A DNA stretch of 23,789 bases from RGIG2707 sp045600065 (GTDB lineage: Bacteria; Bacillota; Clostridia; Peptostreptococcales; Anaerovoracaceae), in assembly GCA_045600065.1 (NCBI GenBank), contig JAZRXE010000071.1, positions 1 to 23,789 on the forward strand, in the 5' to 3' direction. Every line of letters starts with the position of its first letter. Position 1 is the stretch's first letter. The notes under the pieces are model-generated. The model was not told the DNA's origin. It searched no databases and worked only from the letters and a program-made list of their open reading frames with translations. This document shows positions 14,894-22,162 of the stretch, in pieces. The position numbers were made by a program, and so were the translations under genes.

Positions 14894-14974
14894 TAAGACA
14901 GGAAGACATTTGTAAGACAGGTAAGACAGGAAGACATAAGACAGGGGACGGTTCTCTGTCTTCTCCCCTGTCTT
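14894..14974. repeat. REP-like palindrome with four TAAGACAGG copies
   Basis: TAAGACAGG occurs four times, starting at 14894, 14913, 14922 and 14937. The last copy runs into a long inverted repeat: AAGACAGGGG (14938-14947) and CCCCTGTCTT (14965-14974) flank 17 bases containing GACGGTTCTCTGTC. The GGGGACGGTTCTCTGTC type of sequence recurs as an interspersed palindrome in Clostridia and relatives, often linked to Y1 (REP-associated) transposases. No transposase is present here. It lies just after the permease stop and before the operon terminator. Confidence 0.6.
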
Positions 14975-14992
14975 GTCCGCGCTTCTGCGAAA

Positions 14993-16177
14993 TTAACTGC
15001 TTTCCACCTGTTCTTTGTCATATATCATTACCAACATCACAGCAAATACGATAATGCAAGTGCCGTAGATCAAAGCAGATGCTTCGACGTTATTCATCCG
15101 CCCGTATCGGAATGTATTGCAGAAGGAACCATAGTAAAGTATCATTGTCGGCCTCAGCTGCCACAGCTTTGCAATGATGCCCAACTTTCCGGGAATATTA
15201 AACAGACCTGCAAAAATAACGGCAGCATGTATTGCCATGGTCGAAACTGAAGACTTTGTCAGGAGAGACAGCAGTGCATTGGTCATGGCAAAAAATACGC
15301 TTGTCAATACCGCCAGTGCAATGCAAATCAGCGTCATGGCTCCGATCGTAACATTCCACGGTGATGAGGGGATCACATTCTGTATCATGGCATTCCATCC
15401 GGTCGTTCCGTAAAAAAGAAACATCGTTCCCAGGCAGATCCCCAGCAGTAAAAAAGCCTGTGCTACGGCAACCGTGCTGCCCGCCGCGATTTTTGCCGCG
15501 CAAACCGGCAGTCTGCCGTTCTTGGAAGAAAGGATCATGGCATCCGTACGATAGGTTTTTTCATCTGCGAAGATCCCTGCCAAGGCTATCGAAATATTCA
15601 GGATCAAAGCCCATCCTATAATAAACAGAACATCCAGAATATTCAGATATGCCAAAGCATAGGAATAAACAATCGGTTTTTCTATGCTGTCATAGATCTC
15701 AAGCCAGACATTCAGCTCCTCTTCAGAAGCGCCGAGCTCAGCGCCGTCTTTAATTATATTATTTCGCATCGATCCGTAGAATTCGTCAGCAGTCACTTTG
15801 CCGACTTTTTCCCTGTCGCGGACTACAGTATACAGGAGATCATACAATGCGGATTTTCCTATGTTTCCGGCAGCATTCTGGTAAACTGCCCCCGGATCAT
15901 ATTCCGCGATCTTACCGTAAAGCTCCGGGCGTTCCCCGATCTGCCGCTCTATTTCGTTTTTAAAGTTTTCCAGGAACGCATCGTCTATGGGACTTCCCGA
16001 AATCGCTGTCAGAAGTTCCTCCTGTTCTTTTACATAGGCACTATGACCATCTGCCGACAGATTGGTCAACCCTACTAATAACACCAACCCTATACTGATC
16101 GCCATGGCGATCCATACCGACTTCTTAGATACTATCTTTCCTATCTCGGTTTTATATATTAAAAAGTAATTATTCAT
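14993..16177 (-). CDS. ABC-2-type transporter permease
   Basis: This is the membrane subunit of the ABC transporter encoded with the preceding ATPase. The frame is open to 16249, but I start at the ATG at 16175-16177 (MNNYFLIYKTEIGKIVSKKS), which follows GGAG and overlaps the ATPase stop by 8 nt; this gives 394 aa. One N-terminal helix (about 21-40) is followed by a large extracytoplasmic region (about 41-175) and about five more helices (176-202, 228-255, 277-303, 310-328, 367-386). The cytoplasmic segment after helix 2, FADEKTYRTDAMILSSKNGR, resembles the conserved element of ABC-2 permeases in which an acidic motif precedes LSS/LLS. The substrate is unknown; an export or stress role is inferred from the sigma factor in the operon. 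Confidence 0.85.
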   Translation of the reverse strand: MNNYFLIYKTEIGKIVSKKSVWIAMAISIGLVLLVGLTNLSADGHSAYVKEQEELLTAISGSPIDDAFLENFKNEIERQIGERPELYGKIAEYDPGAVYQNAAGNIGKSALYDLLYTVVRDREKVGKVTADEFYGSMRNNIIKDGAELGASEEELNVWLEIYDSIEKPIVYSYALAYLNILDVLFIIGWALILNISIALAGIFADEKTYRTDAMILSSKNGRLPVCAAKIAAGSTVAVAQAFLLLGICLGTMFLFYGTTGWNAMIQNVIPSSPWNVTIGAMTLICIALAVLTSVFFAMTNALLSLLTKSSVSTMAIHAAVIFAGLFNIPGKLGIIAKLWQLRPTMILYYGSFCNTFRYGRMNNVEASALIYGTCIIVFAVMLVMIYDKEQVESS

Positions 16178-16886
16178 CCTGGTCTCCTTCGAATTCTTGC
16201 AGGTAAAAGGTCTCCAGATCCTCCTGAATGTCAGTTGCCTTGCCGTCAAAAATAACGCGTCCCTCCTTCATCATCAAAATGCGATCCGCGATGTGTTCCA
16301 CATCGGATACGATATGTGTAGACAGAATGACGATAGCATCCCTTCCCAGCTCTGCAATCAGATTCCTGAAGCGCACCCTTTCTTTTGGATCCAGGCCGGC
16401 AGTCGGCTCGTCAAGGATCAGGATCTTTGGGTCATTTAGTACCGCCTGGGCGATTCCAAGCCGCTGTTTCATACCGCCGGAATAGGTTTTGATCTTCTTG
16501 TCTGCCGCATTCTCCAGATTTACCGTCTTCAGCAGTTCCTCGCATTTCCTTTTTGCAGCGGGCTTGTCAATCCCCTTTAACGCAGCCATATACATCAGAA
16601 AATCCCTTCCGGTAAAGTTCGGATAATACCCGAAATCCTGAGGCAGATAGCCAAGCACATCTCTGTACATTTCTTCTGATGCCATCAGATCTTCTTTACC
16701 GGTCTTCAGGCATATCGTTCCGCTTGTAGGCTTCAGAATACCGCAGATCATGCGCATAAGAGTTGTTTTTCCCGCACCGTTCGCGCCGAGAAGTCCTATA
16801 ACTCCCGGTTGTAAATCCGCACTGATCCGATCCACCGCTGTGGTACCCGAATACTGTTTCGCAATCCTGTCTAACACAAGTTCCAT
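16170..16886 (-). CDS. ABC transporter ATP-binding protein
   Basis: This is the cytoplasmic ATPase subunit that powers the adjacent permease, 238 aa. It shows Walker A GANGAGKTT (residues 34-42), a Q-loop LPQDFG (81-86), the signature YSGGMKQ (135-141), Walker B ILILDEP (155-161) with the catalytic Glu, the D-loop AGLDP and the switch His191. It is of the drug or antimicrobial export (CcmA-like) type. It overlaps the upstream membrane-protein gene by 16 nt and the downstream permease gene by 8 nt, so the three are made in a coupled way. The substrate cannot be told from the sequence. Confidence 0.95.
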   Translation of the reverse strand: MELVLDRIAKQYSGTTAVDRISADLQPGVIGLLGANGAGKTTLMRMICGILKPTSGTICLKTGKEDLMASEEMYRDVLGYLPQDFGYYPNFTGRDFLMYMAALKGIDKPAAKRKCEELLKTVNLENAADKKIKTYSGGMKQRLGIAQAVLNDPKILILDEPTAGLDPKERVRFRNLIAELGRDAIVILSTHIVSDVEHIADRILMMKEGRVIFDGKATDIQEDLETFYLQEFEGDQDE

Positions 16887-17584
16887 GATAAATTCTCACT
16901 TTCTTTCACATATAACATGCATTCTCTGATGAAAGCCAGCAGGAGCAGCACTATCACGGGGAGAAAGACTCCGTCAGAAAGCTGTCCCGACAGCTTTACC
17001 GGCCTTATCACAAATGGCAGCAAGCCTGCAAAGGCGCATACTGCCAGTACTCCGAAGACATTTTCTTTACCCCGCCACTTTCTTGTTACCAGCATGGCAC
17101 CATAGACACTTATAAGATATGGGAATACGATCAGTATCATTTGCTCGGAAAAAGAAGCCGCTGCCGCAAGCCGTAAAATAATTCCGGCAGCCGAAAGCAT
17201 TGCCATACTGATAATACCCAAAATAAACATGCGGACGATGCGAATAAAGCGTAGCGAAAATCTGCTTGATGCTTCAAGCTCGTCCATTCCGAATCGCTCA
17301 GACCGTGAAAGCAGAAGCATAGGAATCAGGGCATACATAGGAACAAACGAAGCAAATATCCACACCATTTCCGTGTCACCCGTCTGAGCAGCTGTCAGCA
17401 GCATGACAGTCAGAACCACTCCTGCAAGAATACTTTTCACTCCCATGTACAGGAATTCCATTTTTATTATTTCCGAAAGCCTTAAGGAACGCTGTTCATA
17501 TTTGCGAACAAATGCTTTTTCTTTCTCCGTGTCAGGCAATAAATATGCATTTTCCAACACTTCTTTCAGTTCTTTATCTGTCAT
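16871..17584 (-). CDS. Six-helix membrane protein, possible anti-sigma factor
   Basis: I do not recognise this as a named family. The protein is 237 aa. The first 42 residues are hydrophilic and charged (MTDKELKEVLENAYLLPDTE onward) and should be cytoplasmic. About six hydrophobic segments follow (46-66, 73-93, 117-140, 147-165, 175-193, 206-220). It overlaps the sigma gene by 4 nt (ATGA) and the ATPase gene by 16 nt. ECF sigma factors are usually followed by a membrane anti-sigma factor, so the charged N-terminus may hold the sigma factor. Alternatively it may be an accessory subunit of the transporter. Neither is shown by a motif. Confidence 0.7.
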   Translation of the reverse strand: MTDKELKEVLENAYLLPDTEKEKAFVRKYEQRSLRLSEIIKMEFLYMGVKSILAGVVLTVMLLTAAQTGDTEMVWIFASFVPMYALIPMLLLSRSERFGMDELEASSRFSLRFIRIVRMFILGIISMAMLSAAGIILRLAAAASFSEQMILIVFPYLISVYGAMLVTRKWRGKENVFGVLAVCAFAGLLPFVIRPVKLSGQLSDGVFLPVIVLLLLAFIRECMLYVKESENLSWNLC

Positions 17585-18045
17585 AGCCAGCTTTCACCTC
17601 CCAGCAGCTTTCTCAGATCGTTAAGCCCCTCCTTTATTCTCCTGCGAACAGAGAACCTGGACATCCCGCATACCTTTCCGATATCTGCCGGCGACATCCC
17701 GCTAACATAACGCATTACTATGATTTCCCGAAGCTCTTCCGAAAGCCCGTCCAGCGCTTCCTCTACAGCAATTCCATCAATCATATTCTCAGGCTCTGCG
17801 TTTTTGCAGGCAGGAAGATCCGGGCACTCGTCAATGTTCAATGTTGTCTTCCTTCGAAACTCATCCATGCAGAGGTTTCTGGCTATGGTATACAGATAAG
17901 ACATTTCTTTGCCTGTGTCCTTATAGGAATAACTCTCCCAGAATTTCAGAAAAGTCTCCTGTACAATATCCTCAGCCAGGAATCTGTCTTTCGTTTTCAT
18001 ATAACAATATCTGAGGAGCTTATCGTACTGTTCTTTCAAATCCAT
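17581..18045 (-). CDS. ECF-type RNA polymerase sigma factor
   Basis: This is an alternative sigma factor of the extracytoplasmic function group, 154 aa, with regions 2 and 4 only. Region 2 includes KDRFLAEDIVQETFLKFWES (residues 19-38) and SYLYTIARNLCMDEFRRK (49-66). Region 4 spans about 93-147, with LSEELREIIVMRYVSGMSPADIG and a helix-turn-helix ending SRFSVRRRIKEGLNDLRK. The ATG follows GAGGAGG. It is the first gene of an operon with a membrane protein and an ABC transporter, so it probably senses envelope stress or an antimicrobial and induces its own operon. No confident ECF-type promoter could be picked in the upstream sequence. Confidence 0.9.
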   Translation of the reverse strand: MDLKEQYDKLLRYCYMKTKDRFLAEDIVQETFLKFWESYSYKDTGKEMSYLYTIARNLCMDEFRRKTTLNIDECPDLPACKNAEPENMIDGIAVEEALDGLSEELREIIVMRYVSGMSPADIGKVCGMSRFSVRRRIKEGLNDLRKLLGGESWL

Positions 18046-18371
18046 TGATTATTTCCTCCTCAATATATATAACGAATACAGTCGCCTCTTTGTGCGATAA
18101 ATATACACTTACACTGAAAAAAGTATTTACCATATCTGTTTTGGATCAGACTCCCGGGCTCACACGCGGGTTAGCTGCGGCAGTCCGCGCAAGGGGCCGT
18201 CGTAAGCGGGAGCGGAAGGCGGCTCACATGACAATCTGATCAATAGCCGCCTGCAGCGGCAGCGTGGCCCCGACGCGGACGACGCTGCTGAGCCTGCGAT
18301 AATGCATCATTGCGGCAGCGCAGCGGGTTTGTGCTTTATCTGACAGCTTGACAGCAGGTCCACGCGCGGCA
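18046..18371. other. GC-rich, stem-rich intergenic region without a gene
   Basis: No coding frame with a ribosome binding site is apparent between the sigma gene and the terminator of the MATE gene. Several perfect pairings are possible. GATCAGA (18144-18150) pairs with TCTGATC (18235-18241). CTCCCG (18151-18156) pairs with CGGGAG (18207-18212). GCGG (18177-18180) pairs with CCGC (18185-18188). GGCGGCT (18218-18224) pairs with AGCCGCC (18245-18251). GCAGCGT (18259-18265) pairs with ACGCTGC (18282-18288). Some exclude each other. It could be a leader of the sigma operon, a small RNA or a decayed sequence. Confidence 0.4.
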
Positions 18372-18403
18372 AAAACCGGGCGGCCCTGCGGCTGCCCGGT
18401 TTT
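18372..18403 (-). terminator. Intrinsic terminator after the MATE gene
   Basis: AAAACCGGGC and GCCCGGTTTT form a 10-bp stem around a 12-nt loop. On the minus strand it is followed by a T-run (five Ts at 18375-18371). It lies 75 nt beyond the MATE stop. The A/T flanks make it potentially bidirectional. Confidence 0.8.
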
Positions 18404-18477
18404 CAGACTATTCTATGATCATTCTCAAATCTTATCAGTTTTGTAACTGTCTATTGTTTGCGTATTTCCGCGAATTG

Positions 18478-20196
18478 TTAGCTTTTTTCTTCGCTGAATA
18501 CCTTTTCTACAGTCTGCTGAGCATCCTCCAGGATCTCGTCGGAGATCTTTTCAGTCTCATCCACTGCGGCGGCACCAAGGCCTTCTGCGGCTGCTTCCAG
18601 GCCCTCTGCGGCATCGGCAACAGCCTGGGCTGCGGCAGATACAGCTTCAGCCTGATCCTCGGCCGCGGAGCTTTCCAAAGCGATTTCAGCTGCCTCGGAG
18701 ACGGAATCATACTTTTCTGCCAGATCAGCGGCAGAATCCTTTTCCAGATCCTCTGCGGAGGGCTCATCCTCGGTATAGAATTTCTCTGCCAAGGCCTCTG
18801 CCTCATCGGCGGGTTCTTCGATTTCGGCGGTCTCGGCGGCTCCGATTACGGCAGCCTCGGGGTTCAGATAGTTGTTCTTGACCTTGACATAGTAGCCGAC
18901 CATCAGTATGGCAGCGGCGAACCATGCATAGGTGTAGCAGTTGTAGACATTGATCATATCAAAGCGGAAACGGCTGGAGATGGCCAGGTAGACCTGACGC
19001 ACTCCGACCATGCCGATGATAGTCAGGATAGTGGGGATCTTGGTATCGCCGAAGCCTCTCAGAGCACCCAGGTAGATGTCTCTGGTGGCCAGGACGAAGT
19101 ACAGCGGAGCCAGGTGGCGCAGCATGTCCACGCCGATCCTGATGACCTCGGGATCCTCGATAAACAGCTTGATCAGAGGCTCAGCAAAGAAGTAAGCTCC
19201 CCAGCTCATGATTAGGTTGAAGATCAGACATTCGATCATTGCGATGCGAACGCCCTTCTTGACTCTGTCATAGTTCTTGGCGCCCATGTTCTGACCTACG
19301 AAGGTGGTGACGGCGGAGCCGAAGCCCTTGCCCGGCATATCGACCAGTCTTTCGACCTTCTGGAATGCGCCTACGCCGGCGGTAGCGGCGGGGCCGAATT
19401 TATTGATATACTTCCAGACGAATACGTTGGACAGACCGGTCACGGCGTACTGCAGTCCGGAGGGGATGCCTATGCGAAGGTTCTCCTTAACGATAGCCAT
19501 ATTGGGGAACATCTCGAAGACCGCAATGCGGAAATCGGGACGGTTGCCCTTGATCTTGATATAAACAAGCACGGCGGATACTGCCTGGGCAATGACGGTG
19601 GCGATGGCGGCACCCTTGGTGCCCATGCTCATCACTGCAACAAAGACCAGATCCAGCACGATGTTGACGATGGAGGTGACCAGCAGTATCTGGGTGGGTG
19701 AGCTGGAATCGCCGATGGCACGCAGGATGCCGGAGCCGATGTTGTAGGTGCTGGTGAAGATCATGCCGATCAGATAGATCTGCAGATAGATCAGCGCATC
19801 GTTCCAGAAGGCGGGGTCGGGCTGGCTGATGTTCAGGATCTGGGTGGCGAACACGAAGCCAAGCAGAGACAGGGCAGCGCCGAACAGCACGGAGAAGGTG
19901 AAGGTGACCCGCATGGAGCGGCCGATGTTCTCTTCGTCCTTGGTGCCGAAGGCCTTGGAGCTGATAACGGATGCACCTATGGACATTCCGGTAAAGAAGC
20001 TTGCGATAAAGCCCGTGGATGCGGAGCTGACGCTGACAGCTGCAAGAGCGTTGGTGCCTACGAATCTTCCGACTATCATGGCGTCAACGGTGTTGTACAG
20101 ATTCTGGAAGATGTTGCCCAAAACTATGGGAATCATAAAGACTATCAGTTTAGTAACTATACTTCCCTCTGTAAAGTCGACTATCTTTTTCTTCAT
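18478..20196 (-). CDS. MATE-family efflux transporter with acidic C-terminal tail
   Basis: This is a multidrug and toxin extrusion transporter, which exports organic compounds in exchange for Na+ or H+ across the cytoplasmic membrane. The frame opens at 20259, but I start at the ATG at 20194-20196 (MKKKIVDFTEGSIVTKLIVF), which has AGAGGT 7 nt upstream; this gives 572 aa. Residues 1-445 are a normal 12-helix MATE core with PIVLGNIFQNLYNTVDAMIVGRFVG near the start and GALRGFGDTKIP in the second half. Residues 446-572 are an added hydrophilic tail with 39 acidic residues, 6 lysines, no arginine and 34 alanines by hand count. The substrate is unknown. Expression is probably controlled at the inverted repeat in its promoter. 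Confidence 0.93.
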   Translation of the reverse strand: MKKKIVDFTEGSIVTKLIVFMIPIVLGNIFQNLYNTVDAMIVGRFVGTNALAAVSVSSASTGFIASFFTGMSIGASVISSKAFGTKDEENIGRSMRVTFTFSVLFGAALSLLGFVFATQILNISQPDPAFWNDALIYLQIYLIGMIFTSTYNIGSGILRAIGDSSSPTQILLVTSIVNIVLDLVFVAVMSMGTKGAAIATVIAQAVSAVLVYIKIKGNRPDFRIAVFEMFPNMAIVKENLRIGIPSGLQYAVTGLSNVFVWKYINKFGPAATAGVGAFQKVERLVDMPGKGFGSAVTTFVGQNMGAKNYDRVKKGVRIAMIECLIFNLIMSWGAYFFAEPLIKLFIEDPEVIRIGVDMLRHLAPLYFVLATRDIYLGALRGFGDTKIPTILTIIGMVGVRQVYLAISSRFRFDMINVYNCYTYAWFAAAILMVGYYVKVKNNYLNPEAAVIGAAETAEIEEPADEAEALAEKFYTEDEPSAEDLEKDSAADLAEKYDSVSEAAEIALESSAAEDQAEAVSAAAQAVADAAEGLEAAAEGLGAAAVDETEKISDEILEDAQQTVEKVFSEEKS

Positions 20197-20200
20197 AAAA

Positions 20201-20233
20201 AATACCTCTATATATGCGTTATATAGAGGTATT
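20201..20233 (-). promoter_or_regulatory. Perfect 14-bp inverted repeat at the MATE start: operator, hairpin or terminator
   Basis: AATACCTCTATATA (20201-20214) and its exact complement (20220-20233) flank a 5-nt spacer. It overlaps the MATE -10 box by three bases, spans the expected start of transcription and includes the ribosome binding site (20204-20209). A run of six T on the minus strand follows it, just before the ATG. As DNA it looks like an operator for a dimeric repressor. As RNA in read-through from ridA it would be a hairpin with a U-run that hides the ribosome binding site. Confidence 0.6.
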
Positions 20234-20259
20234 CTATCACTATGACATTGAGCGGGCAA
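20231..20259 (-). promoter_or_regulatory. Promoter of the MATE gene
   Basis: On the minus strand TTGCCC (20254-20259) and TAGAAT (20231-20236) are separated by 17 bp. Transcription would begin near 20224, inside the first arm of the inverted repeat, and give a leader of about 28 nt. Confidence 0.65.
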
Positions 20260-20282
20260 TAAACAATTACCCGAAAATGCGA

Positions 20283-20642
20283 TTATTCCTTGTATGCGAT
20301 GACTTCGATCTCGCAGAGGTTGCCGGAGCCGGGCAGATCCTTTACTGCCACGCAGCTGCGTGCGGGCTTGGAGATGAAGTACTTTGCATAAACCTCGTTG
20401 AAAGCTGCGAAGTCTGCAATGTCAGCCAGGAAGCAGGTGGTCTTGATTACATCCTCAAAGCCTACGCCTGCGGCTTCCAGCAGAGCTGCCACGTTCTTGC
20501 AGGTAGCTTCAGCCTGGAGCTTTACATCCTGATCCGCGATGCCGCCGGTCTGACCGGAGAGATATACAAGGTGTCCTGCCTTGATGGCGGGGGTATAGGG
20601 TCCGATGGGCTTAGCGCCGTTTGCTGCATAAATCTGTTCCAT
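20283..20642 (-). CDS. ridA: RidA family reactive-intermediate deaminase
   Basis: RidA proteins hydrolyse reactive enamine/imine intermediates released by PLP enzymes such as threonine dehydratase, in the cytoplasm as trimers. The protein is 119 aa, slightly shorter than the usual 125-130. It has GPYTPAIKAGHLVYLSGQTG (residues 14-33), the substrate-carboxylate-binding Arg95 in SKPARSCVAV, the following Cys97, and a Glu in the terminal EIEVIA. These match the active residues of the RidA subgroup. TTAAGGAGAC precedes the ATG. It lies between a lipoprotein gene (72-nt gap) and the MATE gene on the same strand. No amino-acid pathway gene is adjacent, so the neighbours do not narrow the substrate. 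Confidence 0.93.
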   Translation of the reverse strand: MEQIYAANGAKPIGPYTPAIKAGHLVYLSGQTGGIADQDVKLQAEATCKNVAALLEAAGVGFEDVIKTTCFLADIADFAAFNEVYAKYFISKPARSCVAVKDLPGSGNLCEIEVIAYKE

Positions 20643-20714
20643 TTTAGTCTCCTTAATTATAATTATTTACCGGCACAGGGCCGTTTTTTAACTTGGGTAT
20701 GCCTAAAGTCCGGT

Positions 20715-21479
20715 CTACTGAGCCTGGCCTTCTATTTCAGCAAGCTTTGCGATATAAGCCACATAGGCAGTGCCGAGATCAAGAGTGTAAAGCTTTTCCG
20801 CCGGGGTGACTTTCATCTCGTCTATTATCTGCTGCAGGGCAGCCTCAACGGCATCTACAGCCTCAAGGCTTCCGTCGGGATTGATATCCATTCCGAACTG
20901 ACTTCCGGGATCTTCTGCAAGAGCGTCCATATTGTTCAGCCTGCTTGCCAGTATAGACATGTTTCTCAGCTCTTCTTCGGTCAAGCCGGTTTCCTTAATG
21001 TAATCGGCCCAGCCATCTTCGCCAAGTTCAGCCTTCATGGATTCCATCTGGGCGTCGACCTCTTTGATCTGTTCCTCGCTTGCCTGGATATCGTACTTGT
21101 CGGCAAGAATGCGGGCGGCCTCATAATACATCAGAGTGCTCAGGGTTTCTTCCAGAGCCATGTCTGACAGCGTGATGCCATCCTCCAGCTCGTAGCTCCA
21201 GTTCAGATTGCCCTCTGCGTCAAAGGCATCCTCGTAACCGTAGGACATGCTGTAATACATGAGATAATACTCAAGCGTGCTGCAGGTATACATGCCCCAG
21301 TACATGAAGTTGCGAGTATCTATCCTGGCATCGTTGATGGTGACCAGCACATCGTCATCGTTGAATCCGCTGATCTGAGCATAGATGCTCTGTTCTTCTA
21401 CGGGTACGGACTTTTCGCCGCAGGCGCAAAGGCTAAGCACCATGGCGGCTGCAAGCAGTAAGCTTAATAATTTCTTCAA
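20715..21479 (-). CDS. Predicted lipoprotein resembling a SurA N-terminal chaperone domain, TTG start
   Basis: The start codon is TTG (21477-21479) with AAGGAG upstream. It gives a classic lipoprotein signal, MKKLLSLLLAAAMVLSLCAC, with the lipobox LCAC and lipidated Cys20; the protein is 254 aa and should be anchored on the outer face of the membrane. After the signal, VLVTINDARIDTRNFMYWGM resembles the start of SurA/PrsA-type N-terminal domains. A long helical region follows, with EEQIKEVDAQMESMKAELGE and TEEELRNMSILASRLNNM. No parvulin prolyl-isomerase domain is visible, so it may be a chaperone-only protein. Family assignment is moderate. It follows the zinc-ribbon gene by 12 nt and is probably co-transcribed with it. 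Confidence 0.75.
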   Translation of the reverse strand: MKKLLSLLLAAAMVLSLCACGEKSVPVEEQSIYAQISGFNDDDVLVTINDARIDTRNFMYWGMYTCSTLEYYLMYYSMSYGYEDAFDAEGNLNWSYELEDGITLSDMALEETLSTLMYYEAARILADKYDIQASEEQIKEVDAQMESMKAELGEDGWADYIKETGLTEEELRNMSILASRLNNMDALAEDPGSQFGMDINPDGSLEAVDAVEAALQQIIDEMKVTPAEKLYTLDLGTAYVAYIAKLAEIEGQAQ

Positions 21480-21491
21480 TCCTTTTCTCCT

Positions 21492-22136
21492 TTATTGCAT
21501 AGCCCTGCGTTCTTCCCTCAGATTCCACAGGGTGTCTGCCACGCTGTTGGCTTCGGTGATGGACTGAACATATTCGTTTTCCATATCCAGGTTGATCCTG
21601 GGTCCGCCCTCGATGGTCACATCGGGCGCGATCTTGAACTTCATTTCTTCGAAATAAGGGTTATTGACATTGATTATGATGTAAAAGCTGTAATTGTATC
21701 TGAACCTGGGCGGGATATAGCTTTCTTCCTTGCCCTCCTTGTTCTTTCTCTTGATCTCGCTTTTGCTCTCGTTGGTATCGATCTTTACGGCAGTGATATC
21801 GCCCAGATCCAGAATATCGGGATTTGCGGCGACTATGCTGCCGGCAGAGGTGCAGACAAACTTCCAGGCGGCCTCATCTACCAGGATCTTGGTGCTGTAG
21901 CCCAAGGACAGAGAGGTGCTGAATTCTTCTATAGCCTTCTTGTTGCTGTCTCTGTAGAGCATCTGATCGTAGATCTGCTCAAGGGTGCTGGAGCTTGCCG
22001 ATCTGAACCAGGGAGAAAGCTTGGCTGCGCAATCCTTGCACAGATTGCCGTCCTTAAGTTTGGTGTTTCCAAGAAGTCCGATTTTTTCTCCGCAGACGCT
22101 GCAGTATTTTTTATCAAATAGTCCAAAAAGTCCCAT
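21492..22136 (-). CDS. Zinc-ribbon (DUF4428-like) protein of unknown function
   Basis: The protein is 214 aa with an N-terminal zinc ribbon: CSVCGEKIG with Cys12 and Cys15, then LKDGNLCKDCAAKL with Cys33 and Cys36. The spacing and the LKDG-LCKDC context match DUF4428 domains. The remainder is hydrophilic and probably globular with beta-rich parts, for example YNYSFYIIINVNNPYFEEMKF; I do not recognise it. There is no signal peptide or membrane segment, so it should be cytoplasmic. The ATG follows AAAGGAG. It is 26 nt after the DUF362 gene and 12 nt before the lipoprotein gene, pointing to one transcript. No function is proposed. Confidence 0.75.
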   Translation of the reverse strand: MGLFGLFDKKYCSVCGEKIGLLGNTKLKDGNLCKDCAAKLSPWFRSASSSTLEQIYDQMLYRDSNKKAIEEFSTSLSLGYSTKILVDEAAWKFVCTSAGSIVAANPDILDLGDITAVKIDTNESKSEIKRKNKEGKEESYIPPRFRYNYSFYIIINVNNPYFEEMKFKIAPDVTIEGGPRINLDMENEYVQSITEANSVADTLWNLREERRAMQ

Positions 22137-22162
22137 TGGATTCTCCTTTCGGGGTGACAGGG

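Noticed and set aside
14629..15054. 141-codon plus-strand open frame in the rpmG-permease gap
   Set aside because: It starts inside the rpmG promoter, runs through a terminator and the REP-like repeat, and ends inside the permease gene. The product looks like translated repeat.
18050..18150. ECF-type or sigma-A promoter for the sigma operon
   Set aside because: Several AT-rich hexamers exist, but no pair with correct spacing and good match on the minus strand was convincing.
20661..20700. Possible terminator CGGC-N5-GCCG followed by six T on the plus strand between the lipoprotein and ridA genes
   Set aside because: The stem has only four pairs, and there is no plus-strand gene upstream to terminate. 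On the minus strand there is no U-run.
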